Origin: Verpa conica | Taxonomy: Eukaryota; Ascomycota; Pezizomycetes; Pezizales; Morchellaceae | DNA: 64,000 nucleotides | NCBI GenBank assembly: GCA_033030425.1 | Contig: JAUFSD010000016.1 | Coordinates: 1,302,001-1,366,000 of the forward strand | Direction of reading: 5' to 3' | Shown here: positions 33,902 through 46,225 of the stretch, in pieces | Numbering within the stretch: position 1 is the stretch's first letter | Layout of the letters: each line of letters opens with the position of its first letter | Program-made: the position numbers and the translations under genes | The notes under the pieces: model-generated | The model's input: only the letters and a program-made list of their open reading frames with translations | Told to the model about the DNA's origin: nothing | Database searches by the model: none

Positions 33902-34515
33902 ATGCCATCCCACAGCGATACCTCATCCCCTCTACCAGGTTTACCCCACCCACCCCTCCGCCATATCTGGATCGTGATGGGTTCTCCAGGTAGTGGGAAA
34001 TCAACTATTGCAGAGTTCCTTGCTAGGAACTTACAGCTGCCTTACATCGAAAGCGACGACGTAACACCCACCTCACCCCTTTCTACCCACCTCCGCTGAC
34101 AACCCAGTACCTCCCGACCCACGTCATATCCAATTTGAGCAGTGGCGTCCGCTTCACCGACACCGACCGCTGGAACTGGTTCTCCACGCTTCGAGATAAA
34201 GCCACCAGCACGTCTCAAGGATGCGTACTCGCCTGCACATGTCTCAAGCAACGATACCGTGACTTCTTCCGAGTTATGCAGAGTGAGAGTGTGATTGTTC
34301 GGTTTGTGTATTTGAAGCTGGAGTGGGAGCTGGCTTTGGAGAGGATCAGGGCGAGGAAGGATCACTTCTTTAAGGAGTGGATGGCGGATAGTCAGTTTGA
34401 GGCATTGGAGGAGCCTGCGGTGGACGAGCTGGATATAGGTGTTGTGGATGCGAGTGCAAGTAGAGAGGTGGTTGCGGAGAGTGTGTTGGAGTGTGTTCTG
34501 GGTTGGGGTTGTTAG
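33902..34515 (+). CDS. Gluconokinase (EC 2.7.1.12), 2 exons
   Basis: Rebuilt as join(33902..34060,34108..34515), 188 residues. The 47-nt phase-0 intron has a GTAACA donor, GCTGAC branch point and ACCCAG acceptor. A P-loop MGSPGSGKSTIA sits at residues about 26-37, after a Pro/Ser-rich start. IESDD, then a spacer of the family's usual length, then SSGVRFTDTDRWNW, CLKQRYRD, FVYLKLEWELALERIRARKDHF and DSQFEALEEP follow the gluconate kinase order. It phosphorylates gluconate to 6-phosphogluconate, feeding the pentose phosphate pathway in the cytosol. The His usually following the DD in other members is replaced by Leu here (DDYLPTHV), which is worth noting but need not abolish activity. Confidence 0.88.
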
Positions 34516-34573
34516 TGGAGTAATTATTTGGTTTTTCAAAATAGGCTAGAGGGGTGGAAGGTTCATACAGTAT

Positions 34574-34726
34574 TACCTATCATAATCCCACCATACCGAA
34601 TTTATATTTCTGGTGTTTTTAGAGGGTTTGCAGGAATATAAAACTCAATACTACAAAGTAAAGCCGCTATCGAAATTTCGTTCCAGTACTTTAAGGGTCT
34701 GGGGAGGTGGGATTATGATAGGTATT
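34574..34726. mobile_element. MITE with 18-bp perfect TIRs
   Basis: TACCTATCATAATCCCACC at the left is repeated inverted at the right (GGTGGGATTATGATAGGTA), ~150 bp apart, with TA tips. The interior is AT-rich and non-coding. It sits about 60 bp 3' of the gluconokinase stop and may lie in its transcript. Confidence 0.75.
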
Positions 34727-35137
34727 ATTGTAGTACTGTTCTCTTTGTTGTGATAATTCTATACATGGCACAGGCACTTTAGCTGTCATTACCGGCGCCT
34801 GGTCTTGAATGAAGATTCTCATATGGCTTATTCCTCCTCTGCCTGATAGATTATGTTCCACTTTTCTACTTCTAGTGATTTAGTTAGTTCAACTTTATTA
34901 ATCATGTACGCTCGTGTCATATTGACGTAGACTGGCACAATGACTAGACCAACGTAACCCTTGGGACTAGGGAAGCCCTAGTGAGAAAATGTTTTAATAG
35001 AAGTCTTGAATAGTTTCTAATAACATGTCACTATCACTCTCTCTAATTCTTCAACTACACACAGATAGTTACAAGAAAGGTTCTGCAACACTTGAATTTC
35101 TAAAAACAAAAGGAACCTACGTACAGCTACCACCAAG

Positions 35138-36217
35138 ATGCAGCTCACACTTCTAGTGCTGGTTTTCTTTTCTATTTCCTATATTGCCAGCGCTTTACCG
35201 ATCCTCATCGACCTTAACCGTCCAAACTCACTAGAACAACTTCGTAAAACCGGTATAATCCTCCCCTCAAACACTTTCAAGTTTTCTAGCCGCCTAAGCA
35301 CCTAAAGACTAACCTCACACCAGATGCCCTCCTTCTCGACCGCTGGCAAGCGGACTATCCCTCCCGCCTAGAATCCAACCCTCTTACAGTCCCCCTCCCT
35401 AGCCTCCTTGACCCACTAGCGACCTACAAATCCCCAGAAACAGGATACATCGAAGAAACCTACGGCCTTGATCAACGAAAGAAGCAAGACAACCTAGCCA
35501 ACATACTAGGCATCGCCAGCGTTCTAGACGGAATCCCAGGCCGATCCGATCCGAAGCACGACCATCCTTCGGGGGTGAAAAAGCCCGACCTAAACATACT
35601 GAACAAAGAGAACAAAAAGATTGAATACGGACCGGACAAGAACGCCGCGTTTGGAGGTGGTGTGGGGGATATTCTGCTGTGGATGCAGGACTCAGAGTCG
35701 AATTACTATAATGGTAATGCCGCGTCTGGGGGAGAGAGGGGGAATATTCTACAGTGGTTGGAAAGCTCGAGTGCGGATGTAAGGTATTATCCACCGTCTA
35801 CGACTCCACCGATATGGAGTACGAAGGGTAAAGCGGATGGGCTGTGGCCTATTCCCCCTCCGCCCCCTCCGCCGGTGTGTCCTGACTGTGGCCGTGATGA
35901 TCGGCGTTGTAAGTTTCCCTCCACATGTCTGTTTCTCACTTCATACATGCACACTCCCCTTCTCCAAAAAAAAACTCGTACTCTTGGGCGACTGCTGATA
36001 TAAAACAGGGTGGGAGAGAGTCGTGGACTGGTGTAAAGGCGCTTGGACAAAAGCCAAGGGTGCCTTCAAGTCGAAGCCGAAAAGAGATGACAAGCCCAAA
36101 ACATCCGTTGTTTCTAAAGGATCGCCGGATTATGATATTTATGCGGCCAAAGGGAGACAGGATTGGCTTTGTTGCGATAATTGTTGGAGCTCTGGGAATG
36201 ATTGCAGTGGCAATTAA
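35138..36217 (+). CDS. Secreted protein with internal repeat, polyproline hinge and Cys-rich tail (3 exons)
   Basis: Rebuilt as join(35138..35252,35324..35908,36009..36217), 302 residues. Introns are 71 and 100 nt, both phase 1 (GTATAA..CACCAG with a GACTAAC branch; GTAAGT..AAACAG). A signal peptide is evident (MQLTLLVLVFFSISYIASAL). The middle contains two related units, GGGVGDILLWMQDSESNYY and GGERGNILQWLESSS...YY. A proline run (PIPPPPPPPVCPDC) then leads to a C-terminal Trp/Cys-rich segment ending CCDNCWSSGNDCSGN. The acidic and basic patches and odd cysteine tail suggest an extracellular or effector-like protein; no family recognised. Confidence 0.75.
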
Positions 36218-36592
36218 GCGTTGAGTTGATATATGTATTCATTCTGCCAGCGTAGTATGTATTTTATAGAGCGCAAGAATAGCGAGTACCGTGTAATGAA
36301 AAGTAGGCCCGGCCCGTAGACCTTAGAGTAGAATTAATTTCCGTATGTACAGATCTCGATGAGACCGCGGCACCGACGCCTAAATAAAACTTAATCTTCT
36401 AAAATCACACTGAATATCTGTAGGGTTGAGGCACTCACCGAACATCTCATTTATTATACCAGGAGGGGTAGGGGAAATAACTCCTTTAAGACCCAAATCC
36501 TTAGAAACGCATCCATATCCGTTCATCACTGATAAGACTACTAGGGTCAGGGTTTACCAAATAGAGATAACCATATGTAGTGGTATCGAATA

Positions 36593-37716
36593 TCAAATAC
36601 CGGCAGTCTGGTCTCTCTTCTGGATCCGCTTCAGAGTCTCGGCCTCTTCATTATTCAACTCCTCTAACCTTTGAATCCTCTCCCCTGTCTCTAATCCTCT
36701 CCTACTCCAAGACCAACCACCGTATTCCCCACCGCTATCTTCGAAACTATTCCCTACCCCACCAAGGAGGTCCCCGTAGTTATTGTCTAAAGGTGATTTA
36801 GCATCCACAAAATAGGGTATATATTTCCCAAAACCTGCGGACAGAGATTTCACTACCCTTACTGGTCCCCCCCGAGCTTCCACCCCCTCTACTTCATCTG
36901 ACATCAATATATTCTCTTCATAAACACCGCCCACAGGGAGTGGCTCCGGAATCACAGTGTAAAACTCGGGTTCTGGTGGCGTACTAGCCGCACGGTAATA
37001 CTGATCTAAATCTATACGGCGGATGTTTAACACTTCATGTCTAGTACTGTCAGTCATTGAAGGAGTCCCTAGCTCAGCTATGAGGATCTCTGTGTTTGGC
37101 TTAGGGGTGGTGGAAGCATCGAGCTCGACGTTCCGTTCCGCATCTAGCTCATGGTAAGAGCCCCCCTGTGTGTCGGACTCAACTACCTTTGTAGAGTGAC
37201 TCCCCCGGCGCCGACGTTTCCAGAAGAATAGACTGACGAGCAGGGCAATAACGGCGATGGGAACTAATACACCTAAAATGACTATGCCGATAGGTGGGGA
37301 CGCGTTCGGAGTAGAGGAATCTTCACTTATGTTCGTAGGAAGTGTATGATCATAAGTCGGTTTACTGGAGGGGATGACATGTGAGTGAAGAGTCAGTACC
37401 GTGAAGGTAGAACAATTTGTCAAAGTGACTGTTTCTGTTAAAGTCCCAGACCTGGAACTACTCTCGGCTGTTATTATAATAGACCCAACCTCACTAGTCG
37501 ATGGTAGGCCTGTTGGAGTACTTTATGAACAGTAAGCAGGAGTAAAAACCCTCAAAAGTCTCTCCAAGGAAGTCCCATATCAGAGTCAGGAGAGTTTTTA
37601 GCTCCTAAAAGACTGATATAGTTGTTTCTAGGTACTCACCTTTGCTCTGTTGTCTGAGGAGAAAAAACACATCCCTCCTGGGTGTCATCGTATGGGTTGC
37701 ATTCGGAAAGCACCAT
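36593..37716 (-). CDS. Single-pass membrane protein with ELD motifs, paralogue 1 (2 exons)
   Basis: Rebuilt as complement(join(36593..37520,37640..37716)), 334 residues; 119-nt phase-2 intron with a GTGAGT donor and CATAAAG acceptor. A short N-terminal segment with two Cys is followed by a Ser/Thr-rich stalk, the membrane span IGIVILGVLVPIAVIALLVS (about residues 140-165) and an immediate KRRRR stop-transfer. The cytoplasmic tail opens with HELDAERNVELDAS and IAELG motifs, then a longer region unique to this copy ending in an acidic/basic helix. A further upstream exon with a signal peptide is possible. It belongs to the same family as 42077, 44707 and 46226. A surface sensor or mid2-like role is inference from topology. 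Confidence 0.65.
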
Positions 37717-40700
37717 CTCGAGACTTCTTGACGGGATCAAATTTTTTAATTAAGGAACCTTAAGCGGACGCCGGTCGTTTTCTAGGAACTTTGAGCCTTC
37801 AACTGATTTTGTGTAATGGTGCAGCCCAGAGGCAACCGCTGACCAGAGAACTCAAAAACAGCATGAACACCCAGAGCGAGTAATAAATACCAGAAAATTC
37901 AAGCCTCAGAGCATGTACCACTATTGGAGACAGCAGGTAACAGTGATTAAAATACACATACTGGCAGGAGCGAACCTTGCACTTCCAGATACTTATCACC
38001 TACTTTGAGCCACACACTAGCTATGTGTTGCATTCTTACTAGTTATTTTTGTGGTCTTATACCCTACTGGGCTGCATGTAAGTACCAGAGGTGTTCTTGG
38101 ACCCTGGTGTATCCGTAGAGGAACCTTCCTGCTTCGTACCTCGAAACTTGTTTAAAATACGATTGGCGCCAATGACACTTCCCACGCTGGTGCGTTTGCC
38201 GTACATATGCATCCGACTAGAGTCCAATTGGTAGATAACCTATTTATCAGCCACTTGCATCTGTCTTTGATTCTAAATATGATCTCTTGAGACCTTTAAT
38301 TAGCTAGTTGGCTGCCACTCCCGGAGCCGTTCGGGAGGGAAGCTTAATTCTCCGAAAGGTTCCTTCTCCACAGATTCCACCAACTTGCTGCCCAGCTAAC
38401 TTACCCCTAAAATCTCTTATTCTCAAATCTGCCAGAGCTTTCGAGCCAATAGACTGGGGAAACGAGTAATCCTGTGATTAGATATCTACAATTCAAGACC
38501 CTTATTGAATGTTCTATGAATATCCTAACGGCGGTGTAAAAACTCTAGGTTGCCGTCCTTTCACACTCGGTCGTCAGTCCTTCAAAAACATTTGAGGGGT
38601 AGTGCTGGACGTTGGGCGTTAAGCGAAATCTTGGATTGGGTTTCGATGTGCACGTGCTCCCGCAGTCTAAGACATGCATTGATCTTAGACATGCATGAAT
38701 CAGGGAAACGATCAATGTCGAGTTTTGGGGGTTTTTCTGTATCCCCTCGGTTTTGTGACAATGGTATATCAGATAATTCGTATGATGCCTAGGTTTGGGG
38801 AGATCTGATAGGGCCTTGCGGGTTAGCCATCATCTTATCGATTCGGATCCTCGGTAACTAAGGAAGATATACCTACATGTAGTATCCTAAAATGAATCGC
38901 AGGCTTAGGAACATCATGTGTATATATCGGAATCGGATATGTATGACCCGTGAAGGTCACAGATCCCCACAGGAATAATCGGCTTTGTTTGTAGGGACCT
39001 ATATGAAAAACGCCTATGCGCACTTACTAGTAGGTGTTAAATACCAAAGTAGATATTAGATATGCATTGCTTATATATTCTGAAAAGGAGGATCGGATGT
39101 CACCTTTATATCCTAGGACCTTTACCCGGGTAGCCTAAGGATTGGGCCTTGATTTTACTCCGGCCACGTTGAATATAATCACGGTAGGAAATTTATGTAA
39201 GTGGTAAAGCACTTAACCTGTAGTTTATACCCTAAGCTGAGTAAGAGTTATATCCTCGATATGATCGCCCTCTATGGACGCATCAGTGCCATCTCCGCTA
39301 CGGTAAAGACCCGCTTTTCCGAGCCATTCTCAGTGCATAGAACAAAACTATACAAACCAAGCTATAAGGGACAAAAACTTACAGTACCGGTTAAATCATT
39401 ACGAGACTCGTACGAAGCAAGTACCTGTATATAGCAGTTATAAATCTCCTTTTATTAAAGACAAACGCTTTAGGAAACCTACTGGTTTAATTATACTAAC
39501 CAACAACCTATACCCGAAGTTATTCAAACGCCTCCTGCACTGCATGTACAGAAGATTCTCCCTATAAGAATACTCAGTTAGGAATATTCACCCGGGTTTC
39601 GGAGAGGACTCTTACAGCGGGATCGTACTATATATAACTTTTCCTATGGTGATCTTTTACCGCACTCTTTTTAGACCATACGCCCAAATATTCTTTCAAC
39701 CGACCTGATCACTACAGGCCATACTAAATCTATCATATAGATATTCAATTACTAGAGATTAGTCATTCTTGTATACCATATAGAGGGGTTTTGGTAGCGG
39801 GAAATACGATGTTGCAATGTAGCTAGGAATAAAATGCAAAGTCTTTTATGGTTTAAGAAAAGCTTGTGCTAGGCTAGGACGTGGTGCAGAGGACCGCTCT
39901 TCCCCAATTGAATGTGTGAGGTCTCTATGTGTCCTAATGATTTGGTGATGATGCAATCTGAAGATGAAACAGAGCAAAAATATCTGATTGGTAGTGGACG
40001 AGGAGACTATAAATAGACCCTAACCACTAGTGTGGTGCGGCAATGGTCTTCCCGAAGCATCGTATGCATACCGAGAAATGCAGAGGAAAGTTCTTTGACG
40101 ACTTTCCTCAAATTTTCTTTAATTTCAACTTATAACCATAAATATATACTACACATTACATAAAGGATATAAAAACCCCTACAGCACGAGGATGAACCTC
40201 CCCCAGACTACTCAAAACGCCATGAGACTACGAGTAGATGTAGGGGTAGAGGTTATGGAGAAAGACAGAGGAATCTTCCCTAGAGATAGAGCTTAAATAT
40301 GTGGAGTGGGCCAAGTTATGCAAGCAATTCAAGGCACTCTCTCAGCTTGAGGTCCATCAAAGTGCAAACGACAATAGTCAATACTATTGCCATTCTGTGA
40401 TAATCTAGCTAAGTATCGTATCAAGAATCAATCAATATCTCCAACTGAGGGGTTTTTGTCAGAGAGATATGTATCCAGTTCCTAATGTGCCAGGTCGACT
40501 ATTAACACCTCTTCAACATCAGGCATACCACCCCCGCTTAACAAGGATCTTAAAAGTAAAGAGTTATTATTTGTTGTCCTTATCTCCCGCTTGAGGCATT
40601 ACCGCCGGCGCTAATAGATTGCATTTTCCGATTCGGTGAATACCACCGTAAGAAAATAAGTGATTCTATGCAAGAGGTTCGAGGTGGAAATGCCTCCGCC

Positions 40701-42076
40701 ATGGCGCATATAAACAGCTTTCTGGTAAAATAAGAGGACTACTCCAGCTATTAAGGAAAGGAAAGGAAAGTAGACACGCGGCTACTATTTAAATTATAAC
40801 AGATCTATTGACCTATACAGACAATACAGATAAAAATTACTACCCAAAGAACACCCACCCTCACATATTCTACAAAATACACCCTCGGGGGGGGGCATAA
40901 TCCACCTGTATCAAGAACCAGCTCCCATGTTGATAACTGTTGTTTTTCCTATTTAGCCTCACATCCCATACGCTTTAGACACAACTTGCATGTATTACCA
41001 GAGGGCGCCGATATCTTACATTTCATAAAAACCAAATTACAGCCCGTTTCGTAGCCGGTTTCTGCCAAATCTCTAACGTCCCCCTGCTTAATACCCTGTG
41101 TTTTTCAAACCTCCACATCGCCGATTAAGGAAGAACTTAAAGTTTTTCAAGGTTATATACAGCCCGGTGGGATATTTACCGATGCCGCGGCTCCAGGTAC
41201 AGCTGTGACGGGATAATACATGGTAAAATCTGATCAAGACTGCATCTTAACTCCCATAATCACAAGTACGTAGAGATATATGAAAAAGAAACGATATCAT
41301 GCATGAGAAATGCAGTTGAAACGGGAAGGAAGATGTTCTCGCAAGTATGTCTGCCGTGACCTGTCTCTTCTACCAAGCCCGTATGAAGTACGCAGGATTT
41401 CTCTCATAAGATACTTCAAAGATTAGGCACTAAACTCCTTTAAAATAGGTGGTATTAAAAGAAACCAGTGTAATAAATATAACTCCAGCACAAGTAAAAA
41501 ACAGTTCTGTCGACAGCAACAGCCTCCTCCGGTGAAGAGGACTGGAAGCCGACATACGTCTGCTGGTGACCGGGTTCGAACGCCCAACTTCGGGAGTCAG
41601 GCACCGGGGTTTGGTTACCGCCAATCCGTTAGGAGAAGCAGCCCAGGTGACAGTACGTAGTTTCTTGTACTTTTGAACCCATCTATGGGGGGGCTCCTAG
41701 GTCACGGGTATTCATTCTGTGGGGAGGGGGGCTTAAACCCAACAAAAAAAAAAGATTTAGACTAGGGGTGGAAAGTAAACGCTCTAGAAGAATAGATACA
41801 TGTACATTTATAACTAAACTTTGATACATGAAACGAATACGCATACAGATGTTTTATAGTCTGGACAATTAAGAGAAACATAAATCCTGTACATCCCCTA
41901 CCCCATTACTCCTCCTGATTCCTCTAGCTTCAGACCCCATAGGACTCCATCAAGTACTATTATATTCCCTTTCAAGGCACTGTGTATAGGGGTGTACCCA
42001 AATCCGTGGCTGACTTATCTTGTTGCGAGTGACTGTTTACTTAAGCCGAGTGATGCTGGCTGGAAACTCCGCGGCT
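37717..42076. other. Intergenic, no gene seen
   Basis: 4.4 kb without a supported gene. Small features: direct repeat TTAGACATGCAT near 38690, G runs at 40886 and 41688, and a GGTTCGAAC motif at 41572 (see rejected items). Confidence 0.5.
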
Positions 42077-42692
42077 TCAGTCTTGCTTAGAGCTGGTAGC
42101 AGCTATTGAAGCTTCAAGTTCAGCTCTAATACCATCTCCCCCCGTATCCAGCTCAGCTCTAACCACATTATCTCTCGCATCGAGTTCAACTTTAGCTGCA
42201 CCTCTCCCGGCGTTCAGTTCATGCAAGGACTCTCGCCGTCGTACGTCGAGCTCAACTACACCGGTACTTGAGACACGACTCTGCCGCAACCGCCGCTGCC
42301 GCCGCTGCCAGAGGAGTATGCTGGCTAGAAGAATAATAGCCACGATGGGGACGACTATACCAATGGCGACTTTCCCGCTCGTTGGGAGTGAAGGTGAATT
42401 TGTAGCCAACGTATTCGTAGTCGAAGTAGGGGAAGAACCTGAGCCGATGAAACTTGTTATGAATACAGTCGTTATTCCGTGGTCTCCTGCGAGCGCGGTT
42501 GTGGATACGACAAATGCGGTGGTTTGTATTGATGTGGAACTTGGTAGATTGTGCGTTAGCAAGACCCGTCTTGGAATTGGTTGTTTTTTTCCTACTACTT
42601 TTCAAAATCCAGATGCTTATGACATGAGTCTTTTCGGTGGAGAGTACTCACGTTTCATCTGTAAACTCGGGAAAGTCGGGATACTGCGACAT
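42077..42692 (-). CDS. Single-pass membrane protein with ELD motifs, paralogue 2 (2 exons)
   Basis: Rebuilt as complement(join(42077..42539,42652..42692)), 167 residues; 112-nt phase-2 intron (GTGAGT..CCAAG, branch GCTAAC). The stalk is Ser/Thr-rich. The membrane span GKVAIGIVVPIVAIILLAS is followed by WQRRQRRLRQ. The tail repeats the acidic motif five times (VELDVRR, HELNAGR, VELDARD, AELDTGG, AELEAS). The start at 42692 is the first Met in the exon; an upstream exon is possible because no signal peptide is present. Confidence 0.65.
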
Positions 42693-44706
42693 AGTGCTCT
42701 AGCAGATACCCTACTCAATCAACCAGAAAAATGTGGATGTCGTGTGAGGTGTATTTGGAATTGTGCTCGTAACGCATCAATCATAGGAAATCTTGAAAAG
42801 ATGGAATGAGAGTAAGGGGAAGTATTCCTGTTAACACGCTCAGAGTCGGTCTTAAGACCTATCCAATTGCAAATCAACCCATCGGACAAGAACCCCAAGA
42901 GAGAATTATCTCCCTATACCGTCTAGAACCTCCGTCTAGGGTTTTGCTACCTTGAAAGAATTAAGATAACGAAGAATATGGACTAGGGTTGGAGATTAAG
43001 CGCCGAGAATCAACCGACAGCTAAAGCCTAGTGATACCTATATGAGCGGTAAAACCCCTGCCATAACAAGGCGCCCAACCGGCTATGATTAACCGCGTCG
43101 GAGGTCCCACTATGAGGGCCCGAGCTTGAAGTTAGTGGATTGAAAAGAATATTAACCCCTGAAGCTATAGATCTTAACTACATGACTATAGAATACCTTG
43201 GGCGAGAAGCGATATGACAGGAAGGTCGAGTAAAGGGCTAGGTATATCAGCCTATGACTTCTTTTCCATGAAAGATGTCTATTCTACAGTCGTATCACCT
43301 GAGGGATATTCAGACAGACTACTAGATAAGAGGATATTGGTGAAGCAAGAAGAAAAAGATAGCGGAAGTTAGATGAATAATGGGCGCTGAGTTTTGTTTG
43401 TTCTTGCATTTTTATTTTTAATGCTTACGTTTGGTTATTTTGTTCTATTGTTTTCTTGTCAGTTATTATTAATGCGAGTCTCGAGTACCTTAGCCTTTAG
43501 GCTCCATGTATTCATTCATTCAGGAGGATATTGAATTAGCTAAAGTCATAGTCTATCACTCGACATTATAGTGACATCATCTGTTGGATATAGCTACCTG
43601 ATTAGGTATAGCGCCGGTATCAAGCAGGTATTGCTGGTTGATGTCTCTTTTGGTTAGTCATTCTATGAAAGGCTTGAGGGAGAGTTTAGGGGTATCGTGG
43701 GATATATATATAGAAGACACGGAAGCGCTTCTATAGAGTGCTAATCTACCGAAGAGACTGCATTCATGTACTCTTTTATCATCTGACTAGATATCATTTC
43801 CCCTAACCCATAGGATCACACGTTCACTTAATTCATTTATTTCACCACTCTAAACACCTATTCAGTCACCTTCAGACTAGACACAAATCTGTCAATACTT
43901 ATGACTAACCAGGACGGTAAACCGAATATCTAGTGCAGCCAAGATGAACCAACAACCACTATGAGAAAATGCCATTAGATTGTAAAGTTAGCTACCCAGG
44001 CGTACCACGGCTATAGAAGATCCTCGGCAATGGAAAAAGGAAAGAAAAGATATATATAGGAATCCAGCCAGCCATCAGATTCGATTTAGGTATTTCACTT
44101 AACCGATACTAACGTCTATTTTATAACTCTACAGGGGCCGACTACCCATAGGTCATGTACAATGTTGATAGTGGGAGCTTTATCCCAGTCATAGATACAT
44201 CTCCAAGCGCCTAGCTCCACCAACGGTAACCCTTTTCGCACCCAGCTCATGCCGGCCCAGCTACTTTGTACTAGTGACACTGAGTCTACGTCATCCTAAG
44301 TCCCGTGTTTATCGATGGAAGCTTCTGATATTAGTTATATATGGGTATTAACTGATGCAGTATTTGATTAGTCAAAATCATAACCTATCACTCGAGTACT
44401 ATTGATCTTCCACATTGCACTATGAATATCGAATAGGTGTAGTAAGGGCTGCGGGTACAAGCGTGTTTCGAAGTATATGTAGGGAGCACATATAGGTAGC
44501 GGGGGGGGCACCGGGAGATTCAGTCCTCCTACACAAGCAATCCACTCCCGTCCCTCCATTCCACCACACTCCACTATGTACATACAGTTTTCAAAACAAT
44601 TAAATATATGGTATAACCCGAATAAATAAAATAATGAAAAATAAAAAAACCAACTTGCCACCCCTTTAGCTACACCTAACCCACTACTACAAGCACCCCC
44701 CACACA
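42693..44706. other. Intergenic, no gene seen
   Basis: No supported gene or clear repeat in this 2-kb stretch apart from a G run at about 44500. Confidence 0.45.
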
Positions 44707-45484
44707 CTACCCCAACTTATCCCCCTTCTCAACACCACATATAGGGGGCACACCCACAGCGGCAGTACCCCCTTGCACTCCATCCCACCCCTGCTTCTCC
44801 CCATCCGATAGCTCGACCAGACCCGCCGTCCACGCATGTTTATAATCAGCAGCCACCGATCCTTCCAGCTCTGCAATGAATACATTCCCCCCACCGTCCA
44901 GCTCCGCCATGACATTCTTCTCCGCACCACGCTCATTGAAGGAGTCGCCTTGTGTAGGTGCAGACCTGGCCACCCCCTCCTTCATCTCCTCCTCCTCCTC
45001 CACCACCACATTCGGACTAGCCGCTGCAAGCTTGCGTTGTCGCCGTCTCCAGTACAGAATCCCGGCTACTGCGACCATGAGTATTATAGTCGTGACGAGG
45101 CCGATGATGATCTTGCCGCTTGTTCGGTGGATCGAGGACTCTATCCTCGCGGTTAGGGATGTGGGACTCGCGGTAGGTGTCGATAAGACCGAGTTAGGGG
45201 TATGTGTTATTAAAGCTGCATTAGCGGTAGGGGTGCTTTCTAACGTATATCTAAGCTGAGGTATTAGTATTTTTATTATATTTTTGCCCCCCCCCCCGTA
45301 TATGTAGGTTCTCTCTCTCATCCGTACTAGACTTTATAGAGGGGGGGGGGAGGGGAAATACTAACACAGTTGAAAATGTTCGTGTGTGTATATTAGTACA
45401 CGTAGGACCCTCCTGCTTATAGCATGAATAAAAATCTGTCGTAGTCCGTGTGTAATCACTCGTAGTATATACGTATTCGACCAT
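44707..45484 (-). CDS. Single-pass membrane protein with ELD motifs, paralogue 3 (2+ exons)
   Basis: Rebuilt as complement(join(44707..45250,45366..45484)), 220 residues; 115-nt phase-2 intron (GTTAGT donor, TACTAAT branch point, CTTAG acceptor). The intron contains an 11-C and a 10-G run facing each other. The first exon reads EYVYTTSDYTRTTTDFYSC with two cysteines. The second has a Ser/Thr stalk, span KIIIGLVTTIILMVAVAGIL, WRRRQRK, a poly-Glu patch and NVMAELDGGGNVFIAELEG. The exon is open upstream of 45484 to a possible acceptor (TTTCCCGCAG near 45524), so more 5' exons are likely, perhaps within 45650-45845. Confidence 0.65.
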
Positions 45485-46225
45485 TATACCAATAGTAAAA
45501 AAAACTCTCAATGAGAGATCCCTGCGGGAAAAAAAAAAAGAACTAAAGAAGTGAAAGAAAAAAAAGAGTGTAAGTGAGTGATGCTCTTGTTAACAAGTGC
45601 CAGACAAAAGGCAAGGCAGCTATTAATATTTCATCTCCCCCCCCCAAGAGTACCCCTTTCACAACAGTACGTTTATAGTCGACATCCATAACTAGCCTAG
45701 TCGTCCCAACTCGCCTCCCCTGTGCAATGTACATCTCCCGCACATACCCCCTTGTACCGTAAAGCTTGGCTCGCTTGTAATTCCAATCACACACCGACCG
45801 CGGATTCTGAGGGGAGGTTTTTAACCCCCCGGTACCGTGGTACATAGCTTAATTAGTATGTGTGTGTGTGGGCGGGCTCGGCCCGCTGCATCGATAATCT
45901 TGACCATAAGGGGGGGGGAGTTAAACTCGACCGGGAGAGACTAATTTTGGTTGTTGACTCTTGGTGTCTGAGACATTTTTTGGGGGTGGGATTCAGACGC
46001 CACAGTATCTACCTGAAAACAAGGCGTTCTAGCGAGAAGAGTGGATCATGGTCTATCACCCGGTACCGGAACTTCATTAAAAAAGAATGAATGAATTAAT
46101 CATAAAATACATGGTCATACAAAAAAAAAGATTATATTCAATAATTCTACAAATAAAATAAAAAGCCCAATAAGGGAATTATACTCCCTGACTACTTAAA
46201 AAAAAAAAAAAAGGAACCTCTCTAT

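Noticed and set aside
34042..34539. 165-codon minus-strand ORF opposite gluconokinase
   Set aside because: Antisense shadow of a well-supported coding exon.
41550..41640. Possible tRNA or tRNA-derived SINE around GGTTCGAAC at 41572
   Set aside because: A B-box-like motif is present on both strands, but no 5-bp T stem, anticodon arm or acceptor pairing could be folded in either direction.
44368..44703. 111-codon minus ORF downstream of paralogue 3
   Set aside because: Crosses AT-rich 3' sequence and a G run, has no domain, and is out of frame with the family.
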